Positions 1 through 9,427 of a DNA stretch of 64,000 nt are shown in pieces. Every line of letters starts with the position of its first letter. The stretch's first letter is position 1. Origin of the DNA: Extibacter muris (GTDB taxonomy: Bacteria > Bacillota > Clostridia > Lachnospirales > Lachnospiraceae); assembly GCF_004345005.1 (NCBI RefSeq), contig NZ_SMMX01000005.1, positions 62,001 through 126,000 on the forward strand. The letters run 5' to 3'. The translations under genes and the position numbers were made by a program. A model generated the notes under the pieces. That model had not been told where the DNA came from, searched no databases, and saw nothing but the letters and a program-made list of their open reading frames with translations.

Positions 1-1209
1 ACACTGGAAAGAAAATTTTTGCACATGAGTTCCTTTTTCAAGGCCGTTCTTGTGACAGGCGCCCGGCAGGTCGGAAAGACGACGATGCTAAAGCATTTGG
101 CCGAGGGGCAGAGCAGAACCTATGTGTCGCTGGATAACGCGATGGTGCGGATGCTTGCCCAAACGGATCCCGTGCTGTTTTTTCAAACCTACAAGCCGCC
201 AATTATCATTGACGAGGTACAGAAGGCCCCACAGCTTTTTGAGCAAATCAAAATCCTGTGCGACGAGAGCGAGGAAAAGGGCCTCTTTTGGCTGACTGGC
301 TCCCAGCAGTTTAACATGATGAAGAACGTCCGGGAAACGCTGGCCGGGAGAATAGGCATCCTGGAGCTTTACAGCCTGTCAAAGAATGAAATCGAGGGGA
401 TTGCCTTTTCAGACGGCCTCGACTTCTCTCTGCCTTGCCTGCTGGAGAGGCAAAAGCAGGTTAGGAAGAACGACATCATCGACGTATTTGAGCATATTTG
501 GCGGGGCGGTATGCCGCAGGTGCTTTATGCCGACGCAGAGCAGCGGCAGGAATACTACAATTCCTATGTGGACACTTACCTGATGCGCGATGTCGCGGAG
601 GCGGGCGGCATCACAGATGCGGTGCGCTTCCGCAAGTTTTTGAACGCCTGTGCCGCGCTGGTGGCCGAGCAGGTCAATTATAAGACGCTGGCCGAAGCCG
701 CCGAAATCGCACAGCCTACGGCAAAGGAATGGGTGCGGGTGCTGCAAGGGCTGGGGATTATCTACCTTTTACAGCCGTTTTCCAACAACGAATTGAAGCG
801 GCTCACTAAAACGCCAAAGATGTATTTCTGCGACACCGGACTTTGCGCCTATCTCTCCATGTGGCTCACGCCGGACACCTTAATGAACGGCGCGGTCAAC
901 GGACATTACTTTGAAAACTATGTGGTGATGGAGCTGTTGAAATGCTATACCTATGCTAAGGCAAAGGCCAACCTGACCTATTACCGCGACTCCAACGCCA
1001 AGGAGATCGACGTTTTTGTGGAGGAAAACAATCTGATACACCCGCTGGAGATTAAGAAGTCCGCCAATCCTGACCGCCGCGAGGTGAAAAAGTATGCGCT
1101 GCTGGATAAGATGAGCCTGGAAAGAGGCTGCGGCGGCATACTCTGCATGTGCGAGGAAGTCATACCCATTGACGATAAAAACTGCTTCATTCCCTGCAAT
1201 CTGATTTAG
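1..1209 (+). CDS. AAA ATPase with DUF4143 domain (5' end outside window)
   Basis: The reading frame is open from base 1, and the residues before the first in-window start (TTG at 19) already match the family, so the true start lies upstream. Visible are a Walker A (GARQVGKTT), a Walker B (PIIIDEVQKAP), a sensor segment (FWLTGSQQF) and a C-terminal DUF4143 region with a nuclease-like pattern (EIDVFVEEN then LEIKKS). Members are about 400 residues, cytosolic, and of unsettled function; many sit in accessory regions. No partner gene is visible. Family call is firm, the biological role is unknown. Confidence 0.85.
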   Translation, partial: TLERKFLHMSSFFKAVLVTGARQVGKTTMLKHLAEGQSRTYVSLDNAMVRMLAQTDPVLFFQTYKPPIIIDEVQKAPQLFEQIKILCDESEEKGLFWLTGSQQFNMMKNVRETLAGRIGILELYSLSKNEIEGIAFSDGLDFSLPCLLERQKQVRKNDIIDVFEHIWRGGMPQVLYADAEQRQEYYNSYVDTYLMRDVAEAGGITDAVRFRKFLNACAALVAEQVNYKTLAEAAEIAQPTAKEWVRVLQGLGIIYLLQPFSNNELKRLTKTPKMYFCDTGLCAYLSMWLTPDTLMNGAVNGHYFENYVVMELLKCYTYAKAKANLTYYRDSNAKEIDVFVEENNLIHPLEIKKSANPDRREVKKYALLDKMSLERGCGGILCMCEEVIPIDDKNCFIPCNLI

Positions 1210-1402
1210 ACGCGGAAACGCAAGGAACCGCAGGCGGACCGTTTCACTTCTTGCCGTTCAGTTCCTTCATGATACCGAAAATATAGGGCAGAGCCGCAAA
1301 TCGACTTTTGGAATCCAGTACGAAGTATTTGCAATGTGAAATTTTAAGTTACTTGGCATTACATTGGGAAAGAACAGGAGTTAATCATTCCACCCTGCTC
1401 GT

Positions 1403-1870
1403 TTACAGATTTTTTACTGCCCGGCAGGGATTGCCGATCGCCAGACAGCCGGGCGGTATATCCTGGGTTACGACGCCTGCACCTACTACGGAATCCCGTC
1501 CGATTGTCACGCCGGGCAGGACTATCACGCCGCCTCCGATCCATACGTTTTCCCCGATGCTGATTGGCCGGGCGCAAGTGTGGAAAAAGGGACGGGACAT
1601 GGGTGGATGCCAGCCTTCCACGAGCCGCTCGCCGGCTTTTAACGGATGGGCCGCCGTGTACAGCTGTACGTTGGAGGCAATCAGCGTATTGTCCCCTATT
1701 ACGATTTTATTGCAATCTAGAATACTCTGCCTTACGTCAACGGCGTCATATTCGGAACTGTTGTACATGCGGGTCAGCCGTCGCGCATTTTTAATCATAG
1801 ATACGATCTCCGGAGCATTGGCTATAAAATTTTCGCCGTCATGACATTTCTGTAATTCATCTTTGTTCAT
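1403..1870 (-). CDS. Maltose/galactoside O-acetyltransferase-like protein, internally shortened
   Basis: Hexapeptide-repeat acetyltransferase of the Maa/LacA type, which transfers acetyl from acetyl-CoA to sugars. The N-terminal domain ([11 protein letters not shown], then LTRMYN) and the C-terminal left-handed helix ([20 protein letters not shown]) are clear. The protein has 155 residues where the family has about 185-190. The jump from VRQSIL straight to [10 protein letters not shown] suggests that roughly 30-45 residues, including the first helix coils, are missing without loss of frame. The active-site His in the YTAAHPL segment is kept. It may be inactive. Start ATG follows an AGGAG (GGAGAGGATTATG). 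Confidence 0.7.
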   Translation of the reverse strand: MNKDELQKCHDGENFIANAPEIVSMIKNARRLTRMYNSSEYDAVDVRQSILDCNKIVIGDNTLIASNVQLYTAAHPLKAGERLVEGWHPPMSRPFFHTCARPISIGENVWIGGGVIVLPGVTIGRDSVVGAGVVTQDIPPGCLAIGNPCRAVKNL

Positions 1871-2031
1871 AATCCTCTCCTTAACTTGTTATCTTGCTGA
1901 TTCCAACAGTTGCTGCATGTAGATTGCTGTTTATGTATTTTTATCTTATAATAATAAAAGAGCGGTGATAAGAGGATGTTATGCGCAAGACTTATAATAT
2001 CATTCACATCAGAATCTATAAGGAGCATAAA

Positions 2032-2679
2032 AATGCAAAACAGATTTTATGTAAAACATGAGATCATTAATGTCATTAACATATCAAAAGTTGTCACGAT
2101 ACATTATTTTGAGGACAAGGTGGTCAAGATACCGTCTGGACTGAAAGATTTGATCTCGCAGATTATGTCGGAGGGAAAATCTGCATTCGTCCTGCCTATG
2201 CGAATAAGGATAGGCTTACGCCGAAGGAGGGTTAGGCAATCGGACCGCAGCAGCTTGTCCGGTTAAGTCTGGAACAGCTGCTCATCATGCTGCTGAGGTG
2301 CGGACAGGAAAACGAGGCGGACAGACAGGTATTTACGTCCAAGATTAAATTTGATAATTATGTGGCGGAGCAGATAAAGAGGCTGTTATAAGAACATCTG
2401 TATGGAAAGATATCTATATCCCAGATCAGCGCGCAGCTCCACTATGGAAAGACCCATGTATCGAATGTATTCAAAAAGGCATATGGCAGAAGTATCATCG
2501 ACTATTATACGTATATCAAAGTGGAAGAGGCAAAGCGGCTGATTCGCGAACGGAACCACTCTATAACTGAAATCGCAGACCGCCTGAAGTTCGATACGCT
2601 GCAATACTTTTCCATGCGTTTTAGAAAATATGTAGGGATGTCACCGAGGGAATATGCAAAATCGGTTAAGGTAGATTAG
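2032..2679 (+). pseudogene. Decayed AraC-family transcriptional regulator
   Basis: Starts as a typical cupin-AraC regulator (VVTIHYFE), then jumps to a later segment (KDLISQIMSEGKSAF), so most of the cupin domain is deleted. After about 2200 the homologous frame changes, and it then carries stops at 2233-2235 and 2389-2391 before the final TAG at 2677. The C-terminal double helix-turn-helix is easy to read (ISQISAQLHYGKTHVSNVFKK, then SITEIADRLKF and YFSMRFRKYVGMSPREYA; quoted in parts). The same N-terminal signature occurs in the intact regulator at 6846-7760, so this is probably a dead relative of it. Confidence 0.8.
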
Positions 2680-2800
2680 AGAAGACGGAATATATTGTGC
2701 AAATTCTGAAAGTAAAAGTACACAACTATCTGAAAAAGAGTTATAATAACCATATAATCAAAGGAACCGGAGTCGGGCAGAAGGCGAGGAGATGGTTAAT

Positions 2801-3421
2801 ATGAAGAAGAACACGATAATCACGATAGGGAGGCAGTTTGGAAGCGGCGGACATGAGATTGGCAACCGGCTGGCAGAGCGCCTGGATATACCGCTCTATG
2901 ACCGGAACCTGATCCAGATGGCAGCGAAGGAGCTGGGCATCAGCCATGAGACGGCAGAGACGGTCGATGAGACGATTCTCGGAAAGTTCCTGTCGGCATA
3001 TGTGGTGAATATGGGCGAGTACACTTCTTTCCTGGACGGGGAGGCCACAGAACCTCTAAGCGACCAGGTATACCAGACTCAGTCAGACATCATCAGGAAG
3101 CTGGCGGGGAGAAGCCCGTGCATCATGGTAGGGAGGTGCGCGGACCACATCCTGAAATATGATTTCAACTGTATCAATGCATTTATATATGCGGAAAAAG
3201 AAGACCGGGTGCGTCGTGTCATGAGGATATACAACCTGAATGAAAAACAGGCGCAGGAGAAGATGAAAAAGACGGACAAGGAGAGGAAGCTCTACTATGA
3301 AGCCCACACGGGCCGTCCGTGGGGCAGCATAGAGTCGCACCAGATGCTGTTCAACGTGAGCAGGCTCGGGATAGATGATATCGTGGATGTGCTGGCCGCC
3401 ATGTTCCGTGCCAGAAGGTAA
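2801..3421 (+). CDS. Cytidylate kinase-like family protein
   Basis: About 206 residues. The N-terminus has the P-loop of the cytidylate-kinase-like family (ITIGRQFGSGGHEIG), followed by YDRNLIQMAA, the lid-like RVRRVMRIYNL segment and a C-terminal YYEAHTGRPWG motif. These are P-loop kinases related to Cmk, but substrates of this subfamily are not established. An in-frame ATG at 2792 touches the ribosome site; ATG 2801 is 9 bases past AGGAG and is preferred. Monocistronic, with a hairpin at 3590-3616. Confidence 0.8.
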   Translation: MKKNTIITIGRQFGSGGHEIGNRLAERLDIPLYDRNLIQMAAKELGISHETAETVDETILGKFLSAYVVNMGEYTSFLDGEATEPLSDQVYQTQSDIIRKLAGRSPCIMVGRCADHILKYDFNCINAFIYAEKEDRVRRVMRIYNLNEKQAQEKMKKTDKERKLYYEAHTGRPWGSIESHQMLFNVSRLGIDDIVDVLAAMFRARR

Positions 3422-3803
3422 TGCAGGAATTGGAATATGATAGATTAGAAGCGTACGCCATCGTAAAGATGTGGAATAATTCCTGACTGGTCAGTGCGCT
3501 TGCAAGCTGTAAGCAAAAAGGACGCGGAAAACGCAGACTCCAGATGGATTCGAAAGGAAAGCTGAATGCTTTCCCGTCTCAGCCATCTCAAAAACCGGAC
3601 TAGAGTTCCGGTTTTTGGCCTGCGTTCACCGCGTTCTTTTTGCCAACATCATGGCAAAGCTCCCTCCAACAGCCAGGAACCATCCCACATCTTACCGCTG
3701 TCTGATACACCTCAGAGCTCGAATTTTCCAAATCTTCAAGATTTCCCGCACTGTTCCAATGGATATGGGTGATATGGGTGCCGGCTGGCGCCGGGCATGT
3801 TTG
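3422..3803. other. Intergenic stretch, no gene seen
   Basis: Between the convergent kinase-like gene and the GH112 gene. It holds a small perfect hairpin (GGAAAGC-TGAAT-GCTTTCC, 3556-3574) and the terminator-like hairpin at 3590-3616. Open frames here lack ribosome sites and recognisable sequence. Near 3765-3785 a GATATGGGT unit is repeated in tandem. Confidence 0.5.
3590..3616 (+). terminator. Rho-independent terminator after the kinase-like gene
   Basis: Inverted repeat AAAAACCGGA / TCCGGTTTTT around a 7-base loop, ending in a T5 run. Confidence 0.65.
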
Positions 3804-5966
3804 CTACTTTGACCTCCAGAGGATCTCGCATGGCTTTAGCGTTATGGTCTCGTGGTTGCCTGCTCCGTCGTAGAAGGCGGTCGTCTGCACTTCGTTGGAA
3901 TTGTTGAGGATTGCGTATTTTCCGCTTTCGGGGTAGGCGTTGACTTCGCAGTTCAGGTTGTCGGCGTACCATCTTTGGAAGTGATTTTCTTTATGGGCAG
4001 CGTAGTACAGGGCCCGCATCAGGAGGCGCGTGTTCTCATAGCTGTACGGAAGTCCCGCGATGTATACGCCGCGGCCTTCTCCGTAAGTGTTGGATGCGAG
4101 GTGCACTTCGTTGTCAGAGTATTCGATAATCTCCGTACCGGCGGAGAGGGCATAGATATCATGCTTGCTTTCTCCAAAGTCGAAGACGGATGTCCTGTCC
4201 TCTGTGATGAAGTGTGTATCGAGCGCTTCTTTATGATATTTGTCCGTAGAGAGGGTGAAGCCAAGCTCCTTGTCTACGCCGAGTACGTCGGCAAGCTGGA
4301 AGAAGCGCCCGCCGTGGTGCACCGCAGACGGTTCGCCTACGCCTACGAATCCGCCTCCGGCATGTATCCACCGGCGTATGGTGGTGATAAGCTGCTCATC
4401 CAGCCATTCTTCTCCGCCTGAGAATGCGGTTCCGGCATCGCCGGCATTGAGGATGATATCGATATCCTCCGGAATGCCATTGCTTCGGATATCGTCAAAG
4501 CTCAGGAACACGACATCCACGGCAGCGCCGCTCAAGGATTCCAGGATACCGAAGTAGGAATAGGTCTGCTTATACCAGAGCGCGTGGGCTACCATGTAGG
4601 TCTGCCAGGAACGTAAGCGCCCCCAGGAGTTGAGAATGGCAACCTTGAGGCCGCAGTAAGGTTTCTTTCCTTTTACATTGTCATATATAAGCCGGAACTC
4701 GTCCGTAACCTTTTCGATATAGTCTACAAATTTCGGGAACTTGTAAGCCAGGCTCAGGTATCCCCCGTAACCGATCCGGTCTACCGGGTTCCTCATAAGC
4801 GCCCTCCTTGCACTGAGCCAGTTGTCGATTGCCTCGATGCACGGGTCGTTCCCCACGTAGAACGTGTCCGGGAAGAAGTAGGGAAGGAAACGGCCTTCTG
4901 TATACTTTACTCCCGGGATGTCGGAGATGAGGCGCAGGGTGGCGCCTCCACCCACGCTGCCGACTACGGCGTCGAGCCCGATGCTCTCAAAGTGCGGGCC
5001 ATATGGCTCTGTGCCGATCCAGTTGTCCCCGAGGAACATCATGGCCTCCCTTCCGGCATCGTGCACCAGATCGACAAGTTCTTTTGCTTTCCCGGCCACG
5101 AACTTCTGGATAAATGCCATGTAATCCCGGTATGCTTTCGATGGAACACGGAAGGTCGTGTTGTAATATCCGTTGTCTACGATATCCTCCGGACGGAGCG
5201 CATAGCCATACTCCTGCTCGAATTCTTCCAGTGCGCGGATAGAGACGGTGGCACCGTAACCAAACCAGTCGACAAACTTTTCCCGGGCATCCGAATTGAA
5301 GACGAGCGTAAAGTGGTAGAAGAAGGTCGTGAACCTGACCACATCCGTGTCCGGATTCTCGATAAGCCATTGCTTCAGATAGTCTTTTGCGAAGGTTCCG
5401 GAAGCAGGCTGACGGACATCGAACGGTATATCGTGAGGCTTGTCCCCCCAGTTATTCGTAATGTGATTGTACATCTGGGTCGGGTCCCATATGGCATACA
5501 CGAAGAAGGATACGGTATATTCGTGGAACGGGACGGCATCTTCCACCGTGACAAGATCCTTATCGGTATCAACGGACCAGCAGCCGGCGGGAACCAATTC
5601 CTGGGTCGTACGGTCGATGACTTCCCACCACTTTTTCGGATCATGTACGTAGTCGGCCTGTACCTGTTCACGGTAATACCCGTCCAGAAAATCGATGGTG
5701 ACGGTCGTATCGACTGCGAGATTGTGCCTGGACATGAGCAGCATCTGCTGGCATTCGTCCATATGTTCTTCGGCGAATGCATTATGGCCTCTTGCAACAA
5801 AGTATGTCGTATATATTTTTGCATCTAAAGATTTGATTTCATCGTCCAGTTTCGTGCCATCGCTGTCACGAAGGGCATCCGCGCCCCAACGGTCAAGCAT
5901 CTCCTGCGTTTCTTTTAAAAAATCCGATTCGCTCGGAAGAGTGACCCTTCCTTTTGTTTTAGACAT
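3804..5966 (-). CDS. lnpA: GH112 galacto-N-biose/lacto-N-biose phosphorylase
   Basis: Cytosolic enzyme (720 residues, no signal peptide) that cleaves Gal-beta-1,3-GlcNAc or Gal-beta-1,3-GalNAc with phosphate to galactose-1-phosphate and the free N-acetylhexosamine. The family N-terminus (GRVTLPSE, WGADALRDSDGT) is present. FLGDNWIGTEP carries Asp314, matching the catalytic acid Asp313 of the bifidobacterial enzyme. Length matches the family. Start ATG follows GGGAGG. It is divergent from the CBM9-like gene and lies beside the importer, kinase, nucleotidyltransferase and GalE needed downstream. GH112 also includes galactosyl-rhamnose phosphorylases; the neighbours favour LNB/GNB, but which disaccharide is preferred cannot be read here. 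Confidence 0.93.
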   Translation of the reverse strand: MSKTKGRVTLPSESDFLKETQEMLDRWGADALRDSDGTKLDDEIKSLDAKIYTTYFVARGHNAFAEEHMDECQQMLLMSRHNLAVDTTVTIDFLDGYYREQVQADYVHDPKKWWEVIDRTTQELVPAGCWSVDTDKDLVTVEDAVPFHEYTVSFFVYAIWDPTQMYNHITNNWGDKPHDIPFDVRQPASGTFAKDYLKQWLIENPDTDVVRFTTFFYHFTLVFNSDAREKFVDWFGYGATVSIRALEEFEQEYGYALRPEDIVDNGYYNTTFRVPSKAYRDYMAFIQKFVAGKAKELVDLVHDAGREAMMFLGDNWIGTEPYGPHFESIGLDAVVGSVGGGATLRLISDIPGVKYTEGRFLPYFFPDTFYVGNDPCIEAIDNWLSARRALMRNPVDRIGYGGYLSLAYKFPKFVDYIEKVTDEFRLIYDNVKGKKPYCGLKVAILNSWGRLRSWQTYMVAHALWYKQTYSYFGILESLSGAAVDVVFLSFDDIRSNGIPEDIDIILNAGDAGTAFSGGEEWLDEQLITTIRRWIHAGGGFVGVGEPSAVHHGGRFFQLADVLGVDKELGFTLSTDKYHKEALDTHFITEDRTSVFDFGESKHDIYALSAGTEIIEYSDNEVHLASNTYGEGRGVYIAGLPYSYENTRLLMRALYYAAHKENHFQRWYADNLNCEVNAYPESGKYAILNNSNEVQTTAFYDGAGNHETITLKPCEILWRSK

Positions 5967-6198
5967 AATTAACCTCCCTGATTCGACGCGTGCAGAACGA
6001 AGAGTTCTGTACGCAGTATTTAATTTGAGTATATGGAATAACAGGTGAGATTACAATAGCACGATTGTTGGTTTTTTTTGTACATTTGTGTCTTATCATT
6101 TGTACAATCTTGTATTTCACAATACGGTCTGCTACATTAAAAGGCAGAGTAACAGGATGTGAACAATTGAATATCAATGTGAAAAAGGAGCTGCAAGA
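5967..6198. promoter_or_regulatory. Divergent control region between GH112 and CBM9-like genes
   Basis: 232 bases with two close copies of a TTTGTACA element (near 6078 and 6098), in an AT-rich context, plus the ribosome site of each flanking gene. Probably bound by the AraC regulator encoded at 6846-7760; that is inference. Confidence 0.4.
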
Positions 6199-6849
6199 TT
6201 GTCTATGAAGTCTATGGAAGTCGAAGTGATTCAGAGCGCTGAGGATTTGGAAATGCTGTCCCCTTTTAAAGTGGACAACAACTTGTGGGGAACAAAAACT
6301 GTCCCGGAAACATATGGGTATCTTGGATTTGTCCCGGGTGACGGATTCTATCTGAAGATGGTATGTAAGGAAGAGGATCCGCTGCGGAAGTACAGGGATA
6401 TGAATGCGCCTGTATACCGTGACAGTGCCATGGAAGCCTTCTTTCTGTTTGAATCGGAACGGGAGAGGTACATACAGCCGACTTATCTGAACTTTGAAGT
6501 GAATGCCAACGGCGCCCTGCTGGCGGCATATGGCAAGGAGCGCATATACCGCACTTATTTTGCGAAGGAAGAGCATCAGGAATTCGCTTGCAGCGCACGG
6601 ATAGAAGCGGACCGGTGGAGCGCGGCACTGCGCATACCGCTTTCGATCCTGGAACATATATACGGCCCCCTCTGCCTGGAGGCGGGCAGTACATTTACCT
6701 GTAATTTCTACAAGATATCGGAGGCGGCTGAAATAGAGCATTATGCATCCTGGTCTCTGATAGAGACGGACGTGCCGAGCTTCCATCTGCCGGAATACTT
6801 TGGAACGGCCGTGATATCCGGCGGACGAAGGGGCGGCGGGCAGGGCTAG
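6199..6849 (+). CDS. CBM9-like carbohydrate-binding protein
   Basis: 216 residues resembling the family-9 carbohydrate-binding-module-like fold found alone in Firmicutes: an N-terminal strand region (SPFKVDNNLWG), a central DSAMEAFFLF and NFEVNANGALLAAYG, and a C-terminal SWSLIETDVPSFHLPEYFG. No signal peptide, so probably intracellular. TTG 6199 is 8 bases from AGGAG; ATG 6205 is 14 away, so TTG is the better start. Its last bases overlap the end of the convergent araC gene. Its role in the disaccharide pathway is unknown; it may sense or bind the sugar. Confidence 0.7.
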   Translation: MSMKSMEVEVIQSAEDLEMLSPFKVDNNLWGTKTVPETYGYLGFVPGDGFYLKMVCKEEDPLRKYRDMNAPVYRDSAMEAFFLFESERERYIQPTYLNFEVNANGALLAAYGKERIYRTYFAKEEHQEFACSARIEADRWSAALRIPLSILEHIYGPLCLEAGSTFTCNFYKISEAAEIEHYASWSLIETDVPSFHLPEYFGTAVISGGRRGGGQG

Positions 6850-7760
6850 AAGCTGCCCTCGGCCATCGCTTTTATGGAGGAGGCATATTCGGAAGGCGTC
6901 ATTCCCGTCACCTTCTTAAACTGCCTGGAAAAATAATGGATGGAAGTATAGCCAAGGTGTTCGGATACCTGCGTGAAGTTCATGCGGTTCGTACGGATCA
7001 TTTCCTTGGCTGCATCTATCTTCATCTGAGAGAAATACTCGATGATGCCGAGGGAGCTCATCTCCTTGAAGATTTTCTGCAGCTGTGAACGGCCGATAAG
7101 GTTATCACGGCAGATCTGTTCTATCGTGACGTGTGAGCTGATATTGCTTTCGAGATAATCAACGACACGGTTGAAGATCTCATTGTCGCTTCTGTTTTTG
7201 GTCGTCTTCTGGGTCGCGGCCTTCGGCAGCTTCTTATCAAATATGATCGGATTGGAATATCTTCTTATTATATGTATGAGAAACTGTTCCAGGAAGAGCC
7301 GGATAAGCTGTTCCGAACCGAACATGTCGGATTCCTTCTGAGGCATATTCTGCAGATAAGGGTCGTCCAGCCTGCAGTCAAAACACCGGCGCGCCTCAAT
7401 AATAATTGAAGCGAGCAGATTCCGCTCTGTCTCGTCGATTTTCAGAATACGCTTTTTGAAAAACCGCATGGCTTCGCTGCGGCACTGGAACGACACTACG
7501 ACGAGGTTAGGGGCAGAGTCGCCGGTCGCTTTTACATTATGGAATTCGTTTGGCTGATGGAATGCCACATCGCCTTTCTTCAGCACGGTGAAAGAACTGC
7601 CGCCTGTCACGCCGACCTCTCCTTTGTCCACGCAGATAAATTCCCAGAAGTCGTGGAATTCCCCTTCAAATGAGAAATCGCTCATATATTCAAAGTAGTG
7701 GATGCTGTAGATTCTGCCGACAGAAATAGAATCTTTTAATTCAACTCCGTTATATCCCAT
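6846..7760 (-). CDS. AraC-family regulator of the LNB/GNB locus
   Basis: 304 residues: N-terminal cupin sensor domain (IHYFEYMSDFSFEGEFHDFW, then VDKGEVGVTGG and HQPNEFHN) and a C-terminal AraC double helix-turn-helix (VTIEQICRDNLIGRSQLQKIF, then QVSEHLGYTSIHYFSRQFKK; quoted in parts). The frame stays open upstream to 7877, but ATG 7760 follows AGGGGGA with 5 bases spacing and begins the conserved region. It lies between the GH112/CBM9 pair and the importer operon, and is probably an activator of both; this is inference from position. A decayed relative lies at 2032-2679. Confidence 0.88.
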   Translation of the reverse strand: MGYNGVELKDSISVGRIYSIHYFEYMSDFSFEGEFHDFWEFICVDKGEVGVTGGSSFTVLKKGDVAFHQPNEFHNVKATGDSAPNLVVVSFQCRSEAMRFFKKRILKIDETERNLLASIIIEARRCFDCRLDDPYLQNMPQKESDMFGSEQLIRLFLEQFLIHIIRRYSNPIIFDKKLPKAATQKTTKNRSDNEIFNRVVDYLESNISSHVTIEQICRDNLIGRSQLQKIFKEMSSLGIIEYFSQMKIDAAKEMIRTNRMNFTQVSEHLGYTSIHYFSRQFKKVTGMTPSEYASSIKAMAEGSF

Positions 7761-7782
7761 AACAATCCCCCTGTTTTGTGTG

Positions 7783-7926
7783 ATTTGTAATATGAATGCT
7801 GTAGATTTTTGTCTAATCTTACTAATATTATACCTCTTGTTTTGTGAAAAATCAAAACTAAAATGCGGATAGTGCAAATTAAGAGGATTTTAGGACAAAG
7901 ATTTTTGTGCATATTTGTAATACAAT
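7783..7926. promoter_or_regulatory. araC / importer promoter region with shared ATTTGTAATA motif
   Basis: ATTTGTAATA occurs at 7783-7792, just upstream of araC, and again at 7913-7922, where it runs into a TACAAT -10 element (7921-7926) for the binding-protein gene. No good -35 is seen 17 bases upstream, which suits an activator-dependent promoter. Confidence 0.45.
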
Positions 7927-7967
7927 AAATCTATACACAAAGTGAACTTTATAGGAGGTAAAGTATT

Positions 7968-9323
7968 ATGAAAAAAAGAGTTTTGAGCGTATTATTGTGC
8001 GTAACAATGATCGCTGCCATGGTTGTCGGATGTGGCAAAAAGTCTGACGGCGATGGGGGAGACAAGGGTGGAAAGAAACTTGTTTACTGGGCGATGTGGA
8101 GTGAAGGCGAACCACAGGCGAAAGTAATCAAATCCGCTATTGAAAAGTATACGAAAGATACAGGAGTAGAAGTTGACGTACAGTTCAAGGGACGTAATGG
8201 ACAGCGCGAAGGTCTGCAGCCTGCATTGGATGCAAAGCAGCAGATCGACCTGTTTGATGAAGACGTCAACCGTGTGAATGGTTCATGGGGCAAATACCTG
8301 CTCGACCTGGAAGACCTTGCAAAAGACTTTGAAGCTGAGCACGGCAACGAGACACTGTACAAGATAGCCCGCAACGCATATGCACAGAACAACGACGGAG
8401 ACGAGACGCTGCATTCTATTCCTTATCAGCCATCGATCTTCGGATTCTTCTACAACAAGACATTATTTGACAAAGCCGGCATCGAAGCAGTTCCTACGAC
8501 ATGGGAAGAATTAGATGCTGCATGTGCTAAGTTAAAGGATGCCGGTGTTACACCTATAACAGGCGACACTACATACATGACATCTTTCATGGGATACCAC
8601 TTGGGACGTTACCTTGGACAGGACGGCGTGAAGGCTCTCGTTGGAGACCCGGCTGTTGCTGATAAGGTTGAATCCGGCGATATCGAGAAAGTATCCTGGG
8701 ATGATGAGAAAGTAGTTCAGGCTGCAAAGGATATCGAAGATTTTGCAGCTAAGGGATACTTCTCCAAGAACATAGCATCCAACATCTATCCGGCAGGACA
8801 GAATCAGGAATTTGCTCCTGGCGAAGCTGCAATCATCCTCTGCGGTTCCTGGCTGCCGAACGAGATCAAGGTCGGAGAGAATGCTGAGGGCGATGACAAG
8901 ATTGAAGTGGCAGATGACCTGACATGGGGTTACTTCAACTATCCATCTGTCAAAGACGGGAAAGACGACAGCACGGCAAACAACATTGCGAACCAGGTGC
9001 TGGCAATCAACAAAGATTCCAAGATGACAGAAGAAGCTTTTGAACTCATCACATATATCACAGCAGGAGATGCTGACAAGCAGATGACGACGGACGCTCT
9101 GTGTATCCCGGCAGACCAGGCAAATTCTGATGCATGGCCGACAGAGCTCACAGAAGTGAAGCCAGGCTTCGACGCTACGACAACATACTATGACTGGGCT
9201 GTAGGCGCAGAAAACAATGGAGACCTTACACCGGTTCTTAACGAGAACGTTGTGAAGCTGATGGCAGGAAGCATAACAGCAGATGATTTCATCAAATCTT
9301 GCAAAGAGGCATCAGGACAATAA
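7968..9323 (+). CDS. Sugar ABC transporter substrate-binding lipoprotein
   Basis: 451 residues with a lipoprotein signal (hydrophobic residues 4-18, lipobox VVGC, Cys22) and an extracellular solute-binding family-1 fold (KLVYWAMWSEGEPQ, IPYQPSIFGFFYNK, AAIILCGSWLPNE). Anchored outside the membrane, it would deliver the disaccharide to the permeases encoded next. GGAGG lies upstream of the ATG. It corresponds in position to the LNB/GNB-binding protein of bifidobacterial clusters. No ATPase gene is in this operon; such importers usually borrow a shared MsmK-type ATPase. Confidence 0.9.
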   Translation: MKKRVLSVLLCVTMIAAMVVGCGKKSDGDGGDKGGKKLVYWAMWSEGEPQAKVIKSAIEKYTKDTGVEVDVQFKGRNGQREGLQPALDAKQQIDLFDEDVNRVNGSWGKYLLDLEDLAKDFEAEHGNETLYKIARNAYAQNNDGDETLHSIPYQPSIFGFFYNKTLFDKAGIEAVPTTWEELDAACAKLKDAGVTPITGDTTYMTSFMGYHLGRYLGQDGVKALVGDPAVADKVESGDIEKVSWDDEKVVQAAKDIEDFAAKGYFSKNIASNIYPAGQNQEFAPGEAAIILCGSWLPNEIKVGENAEGDDKIEVADDLTWGYFNYPSVKDGKDDSTANNIANQVLAINKDSKMTEEAFELITYITAGDADKQMTTDALCIPADQANSDAWPTELTEVKPGFDATTTYYDWAVGAENNGDLTPVLNENVVKLMAGSITADDFIKSCKEASGQ

Positions 9324-9370
9324 GATCTGTGCGGTTGACAAGAACAGAAGTAAATAGGTAATATATATAT

Positions 9371-9408
9371 ATGGTGGCATGGCGTCATACGCTGCCACCA
9401 TATTTTTT
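9371..9408 (+). terminator. Intercistronic hairpin between binding protein and permeases
   Basis: ATGGTGGCA pairs with TGCCACCAT around a small inner GCG/CGC stem and is followed by T6. Probably a partial terminator that gives more binding protein than permease. Confidence 0.75.
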
Positions 9409-9427
9409 AAGACAAGGAGGTTGTCTG

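Noticed and set aside
3852-4421. Long plus-strand frames opposite the GH112 gene (also 4992-5828)
   Set aside because: No ribosome site and no family pattern; they mirror the GC-rich minus-strand coding sequence.
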